DNA of 64,000 nt from Paraburkholderia sp. BCC1885 (GCF_900996235.1 NZ_CAAJGM010000230.1:1-64000); one strand, 5' to 3'; counted from the stretch's first letter, positions 42,844-52,055 are shown. Notes: a model not told the origin generated them from the sequence alone. Program-made: numbers and translations.

Positions 42844-43587
42844 CTATTGCGTATAGATTGTCGCCAGTGCTACAGCGCGTCCGCGCAGATTGTTTGCGTT
42901 GAAAGTTACAGTCGGATCGATGTCTGCAACGCCGTGGTTCGTGTTTCCGTCATATACGAGCACGTCACCGGATAGTGCATCCGCCTCGGAATCAACAATC
43001 TTACCGTCGACTGTGGCGAAGGCGCCGCCGTGGTGATAATCCGTGCCACGCTCGGTCAAAAGGAGCACCATTTGGATGTAAGCCGCGCGTGATCCGTCTG
43101 GAAGATTAGATATTGCTCGCGAGTCAACGTGCGCGCCCATAAAGCCGCCACCGGACGGATAAATCTGCACGCGACAGCCGTTGTAGCGATCAGGCGCGAG
43201 TGATTCATCCGATTGTATGTCGCGCCCGGCCAAAGCATCGCGAATAGCAATCACGCGTCGAAAGATATTTCTGAGCCGCCAAGTGTCGTCTTGCCACATT
43301 GGGTTATAGAGCGTTAGCATAAATCGAGGCAAGCCGGCCTGAGACTGGCTGTGGCCACCAATCGACCATTTCGTCATGTTGACGCGAATCTCCTCTGGCG
43401 AGACACCGGCTGAAGGTTTATGCGAAGCGCTATTCACATAGTCATAAACGGCAGCCATTGCTTCACGGATTTCTTCCCTGACAAACATTCCACGGATCGT
43501 CGAAAATCCTTTTCGTCTAACGGTGTCGACGATGTCTTCTCTGGCAGCCTTGATTTCTGATGGATCATCAAAATTGAAAATGCTCAT
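42844..43587 (-). CDS. Putative Fe(II)/2-oxoglutarate-type oxygenase
   Basis: The 247-aa protein carries a jelly-roll-like metal triad, H153-x-D155 (MGAHVDSRAIS) and H218 (DGNTNHGV), with Arg235 or Arg237 (NNLRGRAVAL) placed where a 2-oxoglutarate-binding Arg is expected. The intervening strands (YIQMVLLLTERGTD and SEADALSGDVLVYDG) fit the double-stranded beta-helix. The substrate is unknown; I do not recognise a specific subfamily. Its GC content is visibly lower than its neighbours, suggesting acquisition. It is flanked by two broken hydrolase genes. Confidence 0.6.
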   Translation of the reverse strand: MSIFNFDDPSEIKAAREDIVDTVRRKGFSTIRGMFVREEIREAMAAVYDYVNSASHKPSAGVSPEEIRVNMTKWSIGGHSQSQAGLPRFMLTLYNPMWQDDTWRLRNIFRRVIAIRDALAGRDIQSDESLAPDRYNGCRVQIYPSGGGFMGAHVDSRAISNLPDGSRAAYIQMVLLLTERGTDYHHGGAFATVDGKIVDSEADALSGDVLVYDGNTNHGVADIDPTVTFNANNLRGRAVALATIYTQ

Positions 43588-43785
43588 ATCCGTAAAAAAC
43601 GCCGATTAGTTAAGGATTTTCCGTGCGCTAACTATAGCAAACATCTGTTCCACGCCACCGAATTTGAGCCCGTCAAAAGTCCGCCGCTAGTTTTACGCGT
43701 GCTGCTTCATTGATACCCGTTACGTGTCGCGCACAACATCACACCGACCCACCACCATCCAGCTCACCACCCCGCACGCGCCCCT

Positions 43786-44525
43786 CTACATTGCCGGCAA
43801 AAACAATTTCCACTGCCCTTCGGAAGCAACCCGGACGGTACCCCGGTCCACCACGACGGCACTCTGGTCATCAATGGCATAAACCGGCGCCGGTATTTTG
43901 GCGGCCCATTTTTCAGCATTCTGCAAGGACGCATCCGGATGATCCGGGTTGTCGAAATGCGGGATCAATGCAAAGTCGACCCATCCCGCTCCGCGCGCCG
44001 TAATCAGGAGGCTTGCGACTTCGCTCTCCGCAGTGGCGAACGAGAAGTTCTCGGACGTCAGGGCATCGCGATGACCACTGGGCGGATGGGTGTAGTTTTC
44101 TGCAAATGTCGAAGACACCGCCATGCTGCCGGCGCTCACGCCCACGTAAACGAGTTCTTTCGCAGTGAAGGTAACAGTTTGGTGAGGCCGGAGCGACGCA
44201 TCCAGTCGGCCAGATAGATAGGGTCGCCGCCCCACACCAACAGGACGTCTGCCTCTTCCACCAAAGGAATCCAATCTTCTTTAGCAAGGCCCGGCAGCGT
44301 GGTGAGTTCCAGAACGCCCAGCGATCTCCAGCCCAGTTCGCACAAAGGGCTTCGCGCTTTTCCAGCGAACGCCTGCCAAGCCACGGCAGCATGGCGCGGA
44401 TAGGCATACATGGCAGTAGGAATGAAGAGCGCGTTGCACTCGGCGATGGGTTTCCCCAACAGTTCGACCAAGGCCGCGTGAATACTGGCGTTGGTAATCC
44501 CGCCTGACGTCAGAAGAAATTTCAT
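43786..44525 (-). pseudogene. Peptidase S51 (dipeptidase E-like) gene with a frameshift
   Basis: The gene starts MKFLLTSGGITN at 44525 and runs in one frame through LVEEADVLLVWGGDPIYLADW to about 44155, where it hits a stop after LRKNSFTWA. The adjacent frame continues exactly where the family does, with ELVYVGVSAGSMAVS (containing the S51 nucleophile Ser) and HFDNPDHPD, to a stop at 43786. One base lost or gained at the AAAG tract near 44150 explains it. Intact it would be about 245 aa. This is either a true pseudogene or a sequencing error. Confidence 0.75.
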
Positions 44526-44997
44526 ACGGTTTCCCTTGTTTCGCTGAGCGAGTTCAGCATTCATCAGGTCGACGAACGGCGACTACCGTATTCGACAAGT
44601 GGTCCGATTTATTTTTCAAATGTGGATTCCGGTAGTGGGCTGCGCAGCACGCCGGCGCGGGCCTCGCTTCATGCCTGCGTTGACCGCTTTGGGGCGTTCG
44701 ACACAAGCACCTGATCGATGACAATGGACAATCGAACCCATTGCAATCTTCAGCGTCGCGTCTGCAAACCCTGCGCGCATCGAGCTTGGCTAACCCATAC
44801 TTTACATATGTCGTTACCAACACCAACGCTGCATACCGCTCGCCTTCCATGATGGCGAGTGTAAAGAAACCAGCCTGAGTCGATGGGCCAGCCACGACCA
44901 TCCGTCAACAAAAAAGCGTGAAGACGCTCGTCAGTTGTCCAAACCCATCTGCACCTTGTCGTTCACCACACCGCCTCTGCGTCGATTTTTGACCATG
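44526..44997. other. Intergenic region upstream of the amide operon
   Basis: No gene is recognised. A 115-codon minus-strand frame (44554-44901) exists but is Cys/Arg-rich and unlike a real protein. The region lies between the S51 pseudogene and the amide-operon promoter. Confidence 0.35.
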
Positions 44998-45027
44998 TTG
45001 ACAACTGAAAATACGGCGCTTTAGACT
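44998..45027 (+). promoter_or_regulatory. Probable promoter of the amide-use operon
   Basis: TTGACA (44998-45003) and TAGACT (45022-45027) with an 18-bp spacer. This would start transcription near 45034, giving a leader of about 130 nt before the first gene (45166), which includes the hairpins and terminator annotated next. Confidence 0.55.
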
Positions 45028-45040
45028 TTCCCCACACCTC

Positions 45041-45084
45041 GCGGCCTGACAAAGACGTCCGCCCCGGGACCCGGCACAGAAGCC
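45041..45084 (+). promoter_or_regulatory. Candidate ANTAR RNA target: two hexaloop hairpins
   Basis: Two short hairpins in the leader each have a six-base loop with A at position 1 and G at position 4, the known ANTAR-binding pattern. P1 is GAC-AAAGAC-GTC (45048-45059), with outer GCG/CGC pairing. P2 is GGC-ACAGAA-GCC (45073-45084). The 3' arm of P2 overlaps the 5' arm of the terminator that follows, so forming P2 would prevent the terminator. The stems are short (3 bp each), which lowers confidence. An ANTAR protein is encoded in the same operon (52057-52707). Confidence 0.6.
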
Positions 45085-45121
45085 CTCTGACGAACATGAG
45101 TTCGCCAGAGGGCTTTTTTTT
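45080..45121 (+). terminator. Leader terminator (attenuator) before the amide operon
   Basis: The left arm 45080-45095 pairs with 45100-45115 (15 of 16 positions, one A/C mismatch) around a 4-nt ATGA loop, followed by eight T residues (45114-45121). It is a strong intrinsic terminator lying between the promoter and the first gene, so expression of the whole operon must depend on readthrough. Confidence 0.85.
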
Positions 45122-45165
45122 GTCTGCATTTTTCCCTGTCTAGCGCTCACTTCTGGAGAATCCGC

Positions 45166-46401
45166 ATGTTGCTGAAGCCGTCGGGCTGGATGCTTCTCGC
45201 CCTTACCGCAGGACTTGCACTGACTTCGCTCGCATCGAGTGCCGCCGATCCCGTGAAAATCGGCTTGCTGGAAGACGCCTCGGGTAATTTCGCACTGGCG
45301 ACCATTCCGAAGATCCACGCCACGCAGCTTGCGGTCGAGGAGATCAACGCGAAGGGCGGCATTCTCGGCCGCCCCGTGCAGTTGATTGCCTACGACACCC
45401 AGTCGGACAACACCAAGTTTCAGGAACTCGCACGACGTCTCGTCCAGACCGACAAGCCGGACGTCATCTTCGGCGCGTTCTCCAGCGCCTCGCGCGAGGC
45501 GATCCGTCCGATCATGGACCGCGCGCATCAGCTGTACTGGTACGACAACCAGTACGAGGGCGGTGTGTGCGATACCAACACCTTTGTGACCGGCGCGGTG
45601 CCCGAGCAGCAATTCTCGACGCTCATTCCCTGGATGATGCAGAAGTACGGCAAGAAGGTGTACACCATCGCAGCCGACTACAACTTCGGGCAGATTTCCG
45701 CCGAGTGGGTACGCAACATCGTCAAGGAAAACGGCGGCACGATGGTCGGCGAGGAATTCATTCCGCTCTCGGTCTCGCAGTTTGGCCAGACGATCCAGAA
45801 CATCCAGAAGGCGAAACCCGATTTCGTGGTCACGCTGCTGGTCGGTGCGAACCAGTCGTCGTATTACGAGCAGCAGGCTTCCGCGCATCTGAATCTGCCA
45901 ATGGCGAGTTCCGTGAACGTCGGTCAGGCGTATGAGCACAAGCGCTTCAAACCGCCGGCACTCAAGGACATGTACGTGACGGCGAACTACGTCGAAGAAG
46001 TCGATACCCCGGCGAGCAACGACTTCAAGAAGCGTTTTCACGCGAAGTTCCCCAACGAGCCGTACATCAACCAGGAAGCGGCCAACGCCTACGACGCCAT
46101 CTATCTGTACAAGGCCGCCGTCGAAAAAGCCGGTTCGACGAATCAGGACGCGGTGCGCAAGGCGCTCGAAAGCGGCACCATCTGCACGGAAGGCGAGCAG
46201 GGCAAGGTCTGTATCGACCCAAAGAGCCATCACGCGAGCCACACCATCTTCCTCGTGCACGTGAAGGAGGACCACTCCGTCGAGATTCCGAAGGTATGGG
46301 CCGACGTGCAGCCGTATTGGCTCGGCAAGGTCGGCTGCGATCTGCCGAACAAACCGGATCATCGTCAGTACACGCCGTCGAATCTCCCCAAGAAGTCGTG
46401 A
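45166..46401 (+). CDS. Amide/urea-type ABC transporter substrate-binding protein
   Basis: A 411-aa precursor with a signal peptide (GWMLLALTAGLALTSLASSA) and a type I binding fold of the AmiC/UrtA/FmdD group: ATQLAVEEINAKGGILGR, FGAFSSASREAI, YWYDNQYEGGVCDTN. It would capture short amides or urea in the periplasm for the permease encoded next. It is the first gene of the operon, 45 bp after the leader terminator. The close similarity in layout to the AmiC-like protein at 50901 suggests that both bind the same ligand class. Confidence 0.88.
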   Translation: MLLKPSGWMLLALTAGLALTSLASSAADPVKIGLLEDASGNFALATIPKIHATQLAVEEINAKGGILGRPVQLIAYDTQSDNTKFQELARRLVQTDKPDVIFGAFSSASREAIRPIMDRAHQLYWYDNQYEGGVCDTNTFVTGAVPEQQFSTLIPWMMQKYGKKVYTIAADYNFGQISAEWVRNIVKENGGTMVGEEFIPLSVSQFGQTIQNIQKAKPDFVVTLLVGANQSSYYEQQASAHLNLPMASSVNVGQAYEHKRFKPPALKDMYVTANYVEEVDTPASNDFKKRFHAKFPNEPYINQEAANAYDAIYLYKAAVEKAGSTNQDAVRKALESGTICTEGEQGKVCIDPKSHHASHTIFLVHVKEDHSVEIPKVWADVQPYWLGKVGCDLPNKPDHRQYTPSNLPKKS

Positions 46402-46466
46402 TTTGAACGGGCGCGCGGCGACAGACGCATGGCCGCCGCGCGCCCGTTCCTGAACGTGGAGCATGC

Positions 46467-47336
46467 ATGGCCACCTTATCGGTTCTCTATTCGCTCATCT
46501 ATCAGTTCGGCGACAGCTTCGCTTATCTGGTGCTCGCGGCGCTCGGCCTCGCGGTGATCTTCGGCATGATGGGCGTCATCAATCTCGCGCATGGCGAGTT
46601 CATCATGTGCGGCGCATACGTCACGATCATCGCGGCCAAACGCGGCGTGCCGTTGCCTCTCGCGATGCTGCTCGGCGCCATTGCGGCCGCGCTGGCGGGC
46701 GTGGTGATCGAGCGGCTCGTGATCCGTCACCTGTATGACCGTCTGTTCGATTCCGTCGTCGCGACATGGGCCATCAGCCTCATCGTGCAGCAGACCATGC
46801 TGCTCGTCGCCGGCCCTTCGCTCGAAGGCATCAGCACGCCGTTCGGGTCATTCTCGCTTGGCGAGTATTCGTTTTCGACCTATCGCGCCGTGCTGCCCGG
46901 CATCGCGCTGGCGATCCTGTTCGCCCTCTATCTGCTGTTCTTCAAGACCAATTACGGCGTTTGCGCGCGGGCGACGATCCTGAACCCCAATATGGCGCAA
47001 TGCCTCGGCCTGCGCACCGACCGGCTTTATACATTGACCTTCGCGCTCGGCGCGGGTCTCGCGGGCCTCACCGGCGCGCTCTACGCGCCCACCATGACCC
47101 TGGTGCCGACCATGGGCAGCAACTTCATCGTGCAGGCCTTCGTGTCGGTGGTCGTGGGCGGCGCCAATGTGATCGCCGGCACGACGCCGGCCGCCGCGGT
47201 GCTCGCCGTCATCCAGACCGCGCTCACGGCGTCCTACGGTCAACTGTTTGGTCAGATCGGACTGCTGGTCACGGTCATCGTCGTGATCCGGCTGATGCCG
47301 CAGGGTCTCGGCAACCTCTTCACCCGCTTGCGCTAG
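46467..47336 (+). CDS. ABC transporter permease (LivH/UrtB type)
   Basis: A 289-aa membrane protein with about eight helices and the LivH hallmarks ALGLAVIFGMMGVINLAHGEF near residue 23 and CLGLRTDRLYTLTFALGAGL in the second half. It forms the channel with the next permease. The ATG at 46467 is preceded by GTGGAG. It is the second gene of the amide operon. Confidence 0.9.
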   Translation: MATLSVLYSLIYQFGDSFAYLVLAALGLAVIFGMMGVINLAHGEFIMCGAYVTIIAAKRGVPLPLAMLLGAIAAALAGVVIERLVIRHLYDRLFDSVVATWAISLIVQQTMLLVAGPSLEGISTPFGSFSLGEYSFSTYRAVLPGIALAILFALYLLFFKTNYGVCARATILNPNMAQCLGLRTDRLYTLTFALGAGLAGLTGALYAPTMTLVPTMGSNFIVQAFVSVVVGGANVIAGTTPAAAVLAVIQTALTASYGQLFGQIGLLVTVIVVIRLMPQGLGNLFTRLR

Positions 47337-47345
47337 GAGGCAGAC

Positions 47346-48416
47346 GTGAAGCAAACGAAGCTGCCTTCGACGCGCGTCACCGCGCGCGCGCTGCCTTATG
47401 TGCCGTGGCTCGTGGCGCTCTGCCTGCCGCTCGTGGTCGATGCGAACACCAGTGGCAATCTCGCATACTGCCTGCTATGGGCCTTCAGCGCCGTCGGGCT
47501 CGCCGCGATGTGGGGCTACGGCGGCATCCTGTCATTCGGGCAGACTGCCTTCTTCGGACTGTCGGGCTATAGCTACGGCATTTTCACGCTGAACTACGGC
47601 GATACGTGGTTCGAATCGTGGCTGGGTCTGGGTGCGGGGCTGGTGGTGAGCGTCATCGTCGCGGCGCTGATCGGCTACATGATTTTTTATGGTCGTATCA
47701 AGGGCGTGTTCATCGGTATCGTCACGCTGTCGGTGACGCTCGTGCTCGAAACTTTCATGTCGCAGACTGCAGGCCCGCAGTGGGCCATCGGCGAGGCGCG
47801 GCTGAACGGTTATAACGGCATGGGTGGCATGCCGCAACTGACGATCCCGTGGCCAGGCGGGCCGCTTACGCTCGAAAACGCCAGCTTCTATTATCTCGTG
47901 CTGATCCTGCTGATCGTGGTCTATGCCGCGATGCGCAAGCTGCTCGACGGCACCTTCGGCCTCACGCTGATCGCCATTCGCGAGAATCCGCAGCGTGCGG
48001 AGATGCTGGGCGTCGATATCCGCCGTCATCAATGGCTCGTGTTCGTGCTCGGCTGCACGCTGGGCGGTTTGTCGGGCGCGCTCTACACGATCTGGGGCTC
48101 CTACATCACACCATCGACGATGGGGCTCACGGCCGCCGCGATGCCCGTCATCTGGGTCGCGACGTCAGGCAGGAAGAGCCTCGGCGGCGCCATTCTCGGC
48201 ACGGCGCTGCTCGTCTGGCTTTCGCAGAATCTCGCGGTGTACGGCAGCCAGTATGCGTTGATTCTGCTCGGCGCAATTCTGCTGATCGTCGTGCTGGCCG
48301 CGCCGGAAGGGCTGCTGCCGTTCGTCACGCGGCATCTGCGGCGCGTCTCGGGCCGCGCGCGCGAGGGCGCGAGCCATCGGAGCGCACGCCTCAAGCGGGA
48401 GGAAGGCAAGTCATGA
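47346..48416 (+). CDS. ABC transporter permease (LivM/UrtC type)
   Basis: A 356-aa membrane protein with about nine helices. It has the LivM-type motif WGYGGILSFGQTAFFGLSGY, the cytoplasmic loop IRENPQRAEMLGVDIRRHQW and an ALYTIWGSYITPSTMGLTAA segment. It uses a GTG start with AGGAGG five bases upstream. The C-terminus is a basic cytoplasmic tail. Its stop overlaps the next ATG (ATGA). It is the partner of the upstream permease. Confidence 0.9.
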   Translation: MKQTKLPSTRVTARALPYVPWLVALCLPLVVDANTSGNLAYCLLWAFSAVGLAAMWGYGGILSFGQTAFFGLSGYSYGIFTLNYGDTWFESWLGLGAGLVVSVIVAALIGYMIFYGRIKGVFIGIVTLSVTLVLETFMSQTAGPQWAIGEARLNGYNGMGGMPQLTIPWPGGPLTLENASFYYLVLILLIVVYAAMRKLLDGTFGLTLIAIRENPQRAEMLGVDIRRHQWLVFVLGCTLGGLSGALYTIWGSYITPSTMGLTAAAMPVIWVATSGRKSLGGAILGTALLVWLSQNLAVYGSQYALILLGAILLIVVLAAPEGLLPFVTRHLRRVSGRAREGASHRSARLKREEGKS

Positions 48417-49123
48417 CCACGCTACTGGAAACACGCGGGCTCAAGAAGCACTTCGGCGGCGCGCATGTCATCAACGGAATCGACTTCAGGATCGACGCAG
48501 GCGAGATTCGTTGCGTGATCGGGCCGAACGGCGCCGGAAAAAGCACCTTCTTCAAGCTCATTACCGGCGAGCATCGGCCGTCGGAAGGCAACGTGATGTT
48601 TCTCGGCGAAGACATGAGTCATGTGCTGCCGCACGAGCGCATCCGCATGGGCATGAGCATCAAGTTCCAGATTCCTGGTGTGTTTCCGGATCTGAGCGTG
48701 CGCCAGCATCTGCAATTGTCGCTGCATCGCGCCAGGGACGACCGGCCCGAAAGTCTCGCCGAGCTGTTGCAGCGCTTCATGCTGGAAAACGAGGAACACG
48801 TGCTCGCGCGCAATCTGTCGCACGGCAAGAAACAGTGGCTCGAAATTGCCATGGCGGTGTCCTTGCGTCCGAAGCTGCTGTTTCTCGATGAGCCCGTCGC
48901 GGGCATGTCGGTCGAGGAGACGCATGCGACCGGCGAACTCATCAAGCGTCTATCGGCAGCCGGTCTCACGATGATGGTCGTCGAGCACGACATGACCTTC
49001 GTCAAGCAGATCGCCTCGCGCGTGACGGTGCTGCATGGCGGGCGTGTACTCGCCGACGGTCCGCTCGACGAGATTCTCGCGCGCGACGACGTCGCCGAAG
49101 TCTATCTGGGGAAGCGGAAATGA
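48413..49123 (+). CDS. ABC transporter ATPase (LivG/UrtD type)
   Basis: A 236-aa cytoplasmic ATPase: Walker A GPNGAGKST, a LivG-type MGMSIKFQIPGVFPDLSVRQ segment, signature LSHGKKQWLEIA, Walker B KLLFLDEPVAGMS, and switch His in VVEHDM. The HGKKQ signature, in place of SGGQQ, is typical of the urea/amide UrtD-like branch. ATGA overlaps at both ends show tight translational coupling. Confidence 0.92.
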   Translation: MTTLLETRGLKKHFGGAHVINGIDFRIDAGEIRCVIGPNGAGKSTFFKLITGEHRPSEGNVMFLGEDMSHVLPHERIRMGMSIKFQIPGVFPDLSVRQHLQLSLHRARDDRPESLAELLQRFMLENEEHVLARNLSHGKKQWLEIAMAVSLRPKLLFLDEPVAGMSVEETHATGELIKRLSAAGLTMMVVEHDMTFVKQIASRVTVLHGGRVLADGPLDEILARDDVAEVYLGKRK

Positions 49124-49827
49124 GCGCGCTGCTCGATGTGTCAGGCGTGGAGGCGGGCTACGGCGGCGGCCGCGTGCTCAATGGCGTGTCGTTCAGCGTG
49201 GGCCAAGGCGAGGTGCTTGCGTTGATTGGCCGCAACGGCGTGGGCAAGACCACGTTGATGCGCGCGCTGATTGGCCTCATCACACTCGACGCCGGTGAAA
49301 TCACGCTCGACGGCGCTGCGATCGGCCACCGCAAACCCTACGTTCGCGCCCAGCAAGGCATGGGCTATGTGCCACAAGGCCGAGAGATTTTTGGTGCGTT
49401 GACCGTCGCCGAGAACCTTCAGGTCGGCGCGCAGGCGAATCGCGCGCAGGCGGCGCGCATGCGAGAGAAAGTGGTGGGCTACTTTCCGGTTCTGAAGCAG
49501 CGCTACGCGCAGAAAGCGGGAACCATGAGCGGCGGCGAGCAACAGCAATTGGCGATCGCGCGCGCACTCATCAGCTCGCCGAAAGTGCTGCTGCTGGATG
49601 AACCATCGGAAGGCATTCAGCCCTCCATCGTCGATCTGATTGGCGAGACGCTACAGCAGATTGCGAGCGAGACGGGTATCGGCGTCGTGCTGGTCGAGCA
49701 GGATATGGGCATGGTTGAGCGCATCGCCACGCGCTGCTGCGTGATGGACAAGGGCCGCATTGTGGAGACATTGAGCCCCGCGCAGCTTAACGACGAACAA
49801 CTGATTCGCCAGTATATGGCACTGTAA
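49120..49827 (+). CDS. ABC transporter ATPase (LivF/UrtE type)
   Basis: A 235-aa cytoplasmic ATPase: Walker A GRNGVGKTT, signature MSGGEQQQLAIARAL, Walker B VLLLDEPSEGIQP, and switch His region LVEQDMGMVERI. It pairs with the preceding ATPase to power the amide/urea importer. Its ATG overlaps the preceding stop by four bases; the formamidase gene follows 13 bp on. Confidence 0.92.
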   Translation: MSALLDVSGVEAGYGGGRVLNGVSFSVGQGEVLALIGRNGVGKTTLMRALIGLITLDAGEITLDGAAIGHRKPYVRAQQGMGYVPQGREIFGALTVAENLQVGAQANRAQAARMREKVVGYFPVLKQRYAQKAGTMSGGEQQQLAIARALISSPKVLLLDEPSEGIQPSIVDLIGETLQQIASETGIGVVLVEQDMGMVERIATRCCVMDKGRIVETLSPAQLNDEQLIRQYMAL

Positions 49828-49840
49828 CGGAGAGCAGAAC

Positions 49841-50827
49841 ATGAAATGGCTTGAGGAGTCGATCATGATGAAGCGCGGTGTCGGCGCACATCGTGAGCCT
49901 GTGGAGCATCATCTGACCGAGGAGTTGCAGCAGACCTATCACTACACCATCGGGCCGTATTCGCAGCCGGTGCTGCATGTCAAGCCAGGGGATCGCGTCG
50001 TGGTCGAAACGCGCGACGCCTTCGAAGGCAAGATCAAGGAAGAGACCGACAAGCCGTCGCAGGTGTTGCAAGTGCCATTTCTGAATCCGCAGAACGGGCC
50101 CATCATGATCGAGGGCGCGGAGAAGGGTGATGTGGTTGCGGTATACATCGAAAAAATGGCGCCGCGCGGCGACGATCCGCACGGCTTCTGCTGCATGATT
50201 CCGAACTTCGGCGGCCTGACCGGCACCGACTACACCGCGCTGCTCAACGAGCCTTTGCCGGAAATCGTCCGCAAGATCAAGATCGACGAAGAGAATGTGT
50301 ACTGGAGCAAACGCAACACGCTTCCGTACAAGCCGCATATCGGCACGCTGAGTCTTTCGCCCGAGATCGATTCCATCAATTCGCTTACGCCCGACAATCA
50401 CGGCGGCAACATGGACGTGCCCGATATGGGGCCGGGCAGCATCACGTATCTGCCGGTGCGCTCGCCCGGCGGACGGCTTTTTATCGGCGATGCGCACGCC
50501 TGTCAGGGCGACGGCGAAGTGTGCGGCACGGCCGTCGAGTATCAGAGCACGACCACGGTACGGGTGGATCTGATCAAGAACTGGCAAATCGCGTGGCCGC
50601 GACTCGAGAATGAGGATGCGCTGATGAGCATCGGCAGCGCGCGGCCGCTGGAGGACGCGACGCGCATCGCCTATCGCGAGCTGGTGCTGTGGATGGCTGC
50701 GGAATATGGCTTCGATAAATGGGACGCGTACATGATGCTCAGCCAGGTGGGCAAGGTTCGCCTTGGTAATTTTGTCGATCCAAAATACACCGTTGGCGCG
50801 ATGGTCGCCAAGCACTACCTCAAGTAA
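49841..50827 (+). CDS. fmdA: Formamidase/acetamidase (FmdA_AmdA family)
   Basis: A 328-aa enzyme with the family motifs VKPGDRVVVETRDAFEGKI, PDNHGGNMD and GDAHACQGDGEVCG. It hydrolyses formamide, acetamide or related short amides to the acid and ammonia in the cytoplasm. It sits directly behind the ABC transporter genes and in front of the amide sensor, which strongly supports short amides as the operon substrate. CGGAGAG precedes the ATG. Confidence 0.92.
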   Translation: MKWLEESIMMKRGVGAHREPVEHHLTEELQQTYHYTIGPYSQPVLHVKPGDRVVVETRDAFEGKIKEETDKPSQVLQVPFLNPQNGPIMIEGAEKGDVVAVYIEKMAPRGDDPHGFCCMIPNFGGLTGTDYTALLNEPLPEIVRKIKIDEENVYWSKRNTLPYKPHIGTLSLSPEIDSINSLTPDNHGGNMDVPDMGPGSITYLPVRSPGGRLFIGDAHACQGDGEVCGTAVEYQSTTTVRVDLIKNWQIAWPRLENEDALMSIGSARPLEDATRIAYRELVLWMAAEYGFDKWDAYMMLSQVGKVRLGNFVDPKYTVGAMVAKHYLK

Positions 50828-50900
50828 CGGCACACGCAGTAAATCAAGGCAGACAAGCGCGGGGCACCCGCTCCGCGCGCTTTCGAGGGCGCGTCACGAA

Positions 50901-52055
50901 ATGGCTTTGTCCGATGTCATCCGAGTAGGCCTGCTTTGCTCGACGAGCGGCTCGACCGCCTTGCTCGAACAGTCCCAGTGGCGCGGCGCGTGCCTCGCCA
51001 TCGAGGAGATCAACGCGCGCGGCGGCATTGAGGGCCGCGAACTCATCGCCCTTCACTACGATCCCGCTTCCGACCCCGCCGTATTTCGTGAACTTGCCGA
51101 GCGGCTGATTCTGCAGGATGGCGTCAACGTCATTTTTGGCGGATACACCTCGACGAGCCGCAAGGCCATGCTGCCTGTGGTGGAAAAGCACAACCGGCTG
51201 CTGATCTATTCTCAGCAGTACGAAGGCTTCGAATACTCGGACAACATCATCTATAGCGGCGCCTCGCCGAATCAGAACGGCGTGCAGCTCGCCGATTTCA
51301 TGACGGAAGCCTATGGCGCGCGCGTTTATTTCATCGGTTCGCGCTACGTCTATCCATACGAATGCAATCGCACGATGCAGGAACTGCTGCTGCAGCATCC
51401 CGAAGGCGCGATTCTCGGCGAGCGTTATTTGCCGCTCGACGCCACGCGCGATCAGTTCGCGCAGGTCGTCGCGGACATCAGGCGCAAGTCGCCCGACTGG
51501 ATCTTCAGCACGGTTATCGGCGCGACCGTGCCCTATCTCTACGATGCCTATGCGCATGCGGACCTCGATCCGTCGCGTATGCCGATTGGCAGCCTGAATA
51601 CCTCCGAAACCGAGATTCATGCCATGGAGCGCGGCATCGCGGCCGGACATTACACGGCGGCGCCTTATTTTCAAAGCGTCGACACGGCGGAGAATCATCG
51701 CGCGGTGCGGCATCATCAGTCGCGCTTCGGCGCGGACACGCCCACGGATATGAACTGGGAGGCTGCGTACTATCAAATGCACATGTTCGCGGAAGCCTGC
51801 GCGCGTGCAGGCTCGGACGACATCGGCACCATCATGCCGCATCTGCTCGGCTCGGAATTCGCCGCGCCGCAAGGCCGGGTACGCATCGATCCGGTCAATC
51901 ATCACATGGCGCTTTATCCGCGCATCGGCCGCGCCAATGCGGACGGCCAGTTCACCATTCTGCGCGAATCGAAATTCGCAGTCGGTCCCGATCCGTACAT
52001 GACGCGTCAAACGCTCGGTGACTGGGTCACGAAGTTGAGCACGCGGGACTACTGA
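50901..52055 (+). CDS. amiC: AmiC-like amide sensor (cytoplasmic binding protein)
   Basis: A 384-aa type I periplasmic-binding-fold protein without a signal peptide, beginning MALSDVIRVGLLCSTSGSTAL, the same length and layout as AmiC of Pseudomonas aeruginosa. It has CLAIEEINARGGIEGRE and YSQQYEGFEYSDNIIYSGA. AmiC holds the antiterminator AmiR inactive until an amide binds. The AmiR-like gene starts one base after its stop. The ATG at 50901 is chosen because the fold begins there. Confidence 0.9.
   Translation: MALSDVIRVGLLCSTSGSTALLEQSQWRGACLAIEEINARGGIEGRELIALHYDPASDPAVFRELAERLILQDGVNVIFGGYTSTSRKAMLPVVEKHNRLLIYSQQYEGFEYSDNIIYSGASPNQNGVQLADFMTEAYGARVYFIGSRYVYPYECNRTMQELLLQHPEGAILGERYLPLDATRDQFAQVVADIRRKSPDWIFSTVIGATVPYLYDAYAHADLDPSRMPIGSLNTSETEIHAMERGIAAGHYTAAPYFQSVDTAENHRAVRHHQSRFGADTPTDMNWEAAYYQMHMFAEACARAGSDDIGTIMPHLLGSEFAAPQGRVRIDPVNHHMALYPRIGRANADGQFTILRESKFAVGPDPYMTRQTLGDWVTKLSTRDY

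Noticed and set aside
44554-44901. 115-codon minus-strand ORF upstream of the amide operon
   Set aside because: Cys- and Arg-rich, no ribosome site and no recognisable motif; probably decayed DNA.
45057-45070. Alternative leader hairpin GTCC-GCCCCG-GGAC
   Set aside because: It has a six-base loop, but loop positions 1 and 4 are G and C, not the A and G required for ANTAR targets; it may compete but is not the proposed site.
44905-46464. 519-codon open frame on the minus strand over the binding-protein gene
   Set aside because: It is antisense to a clear substrate-binding protein and its translation is Arg/His/Leu-rich without motifs; long antisense frames are expected at this GC content.
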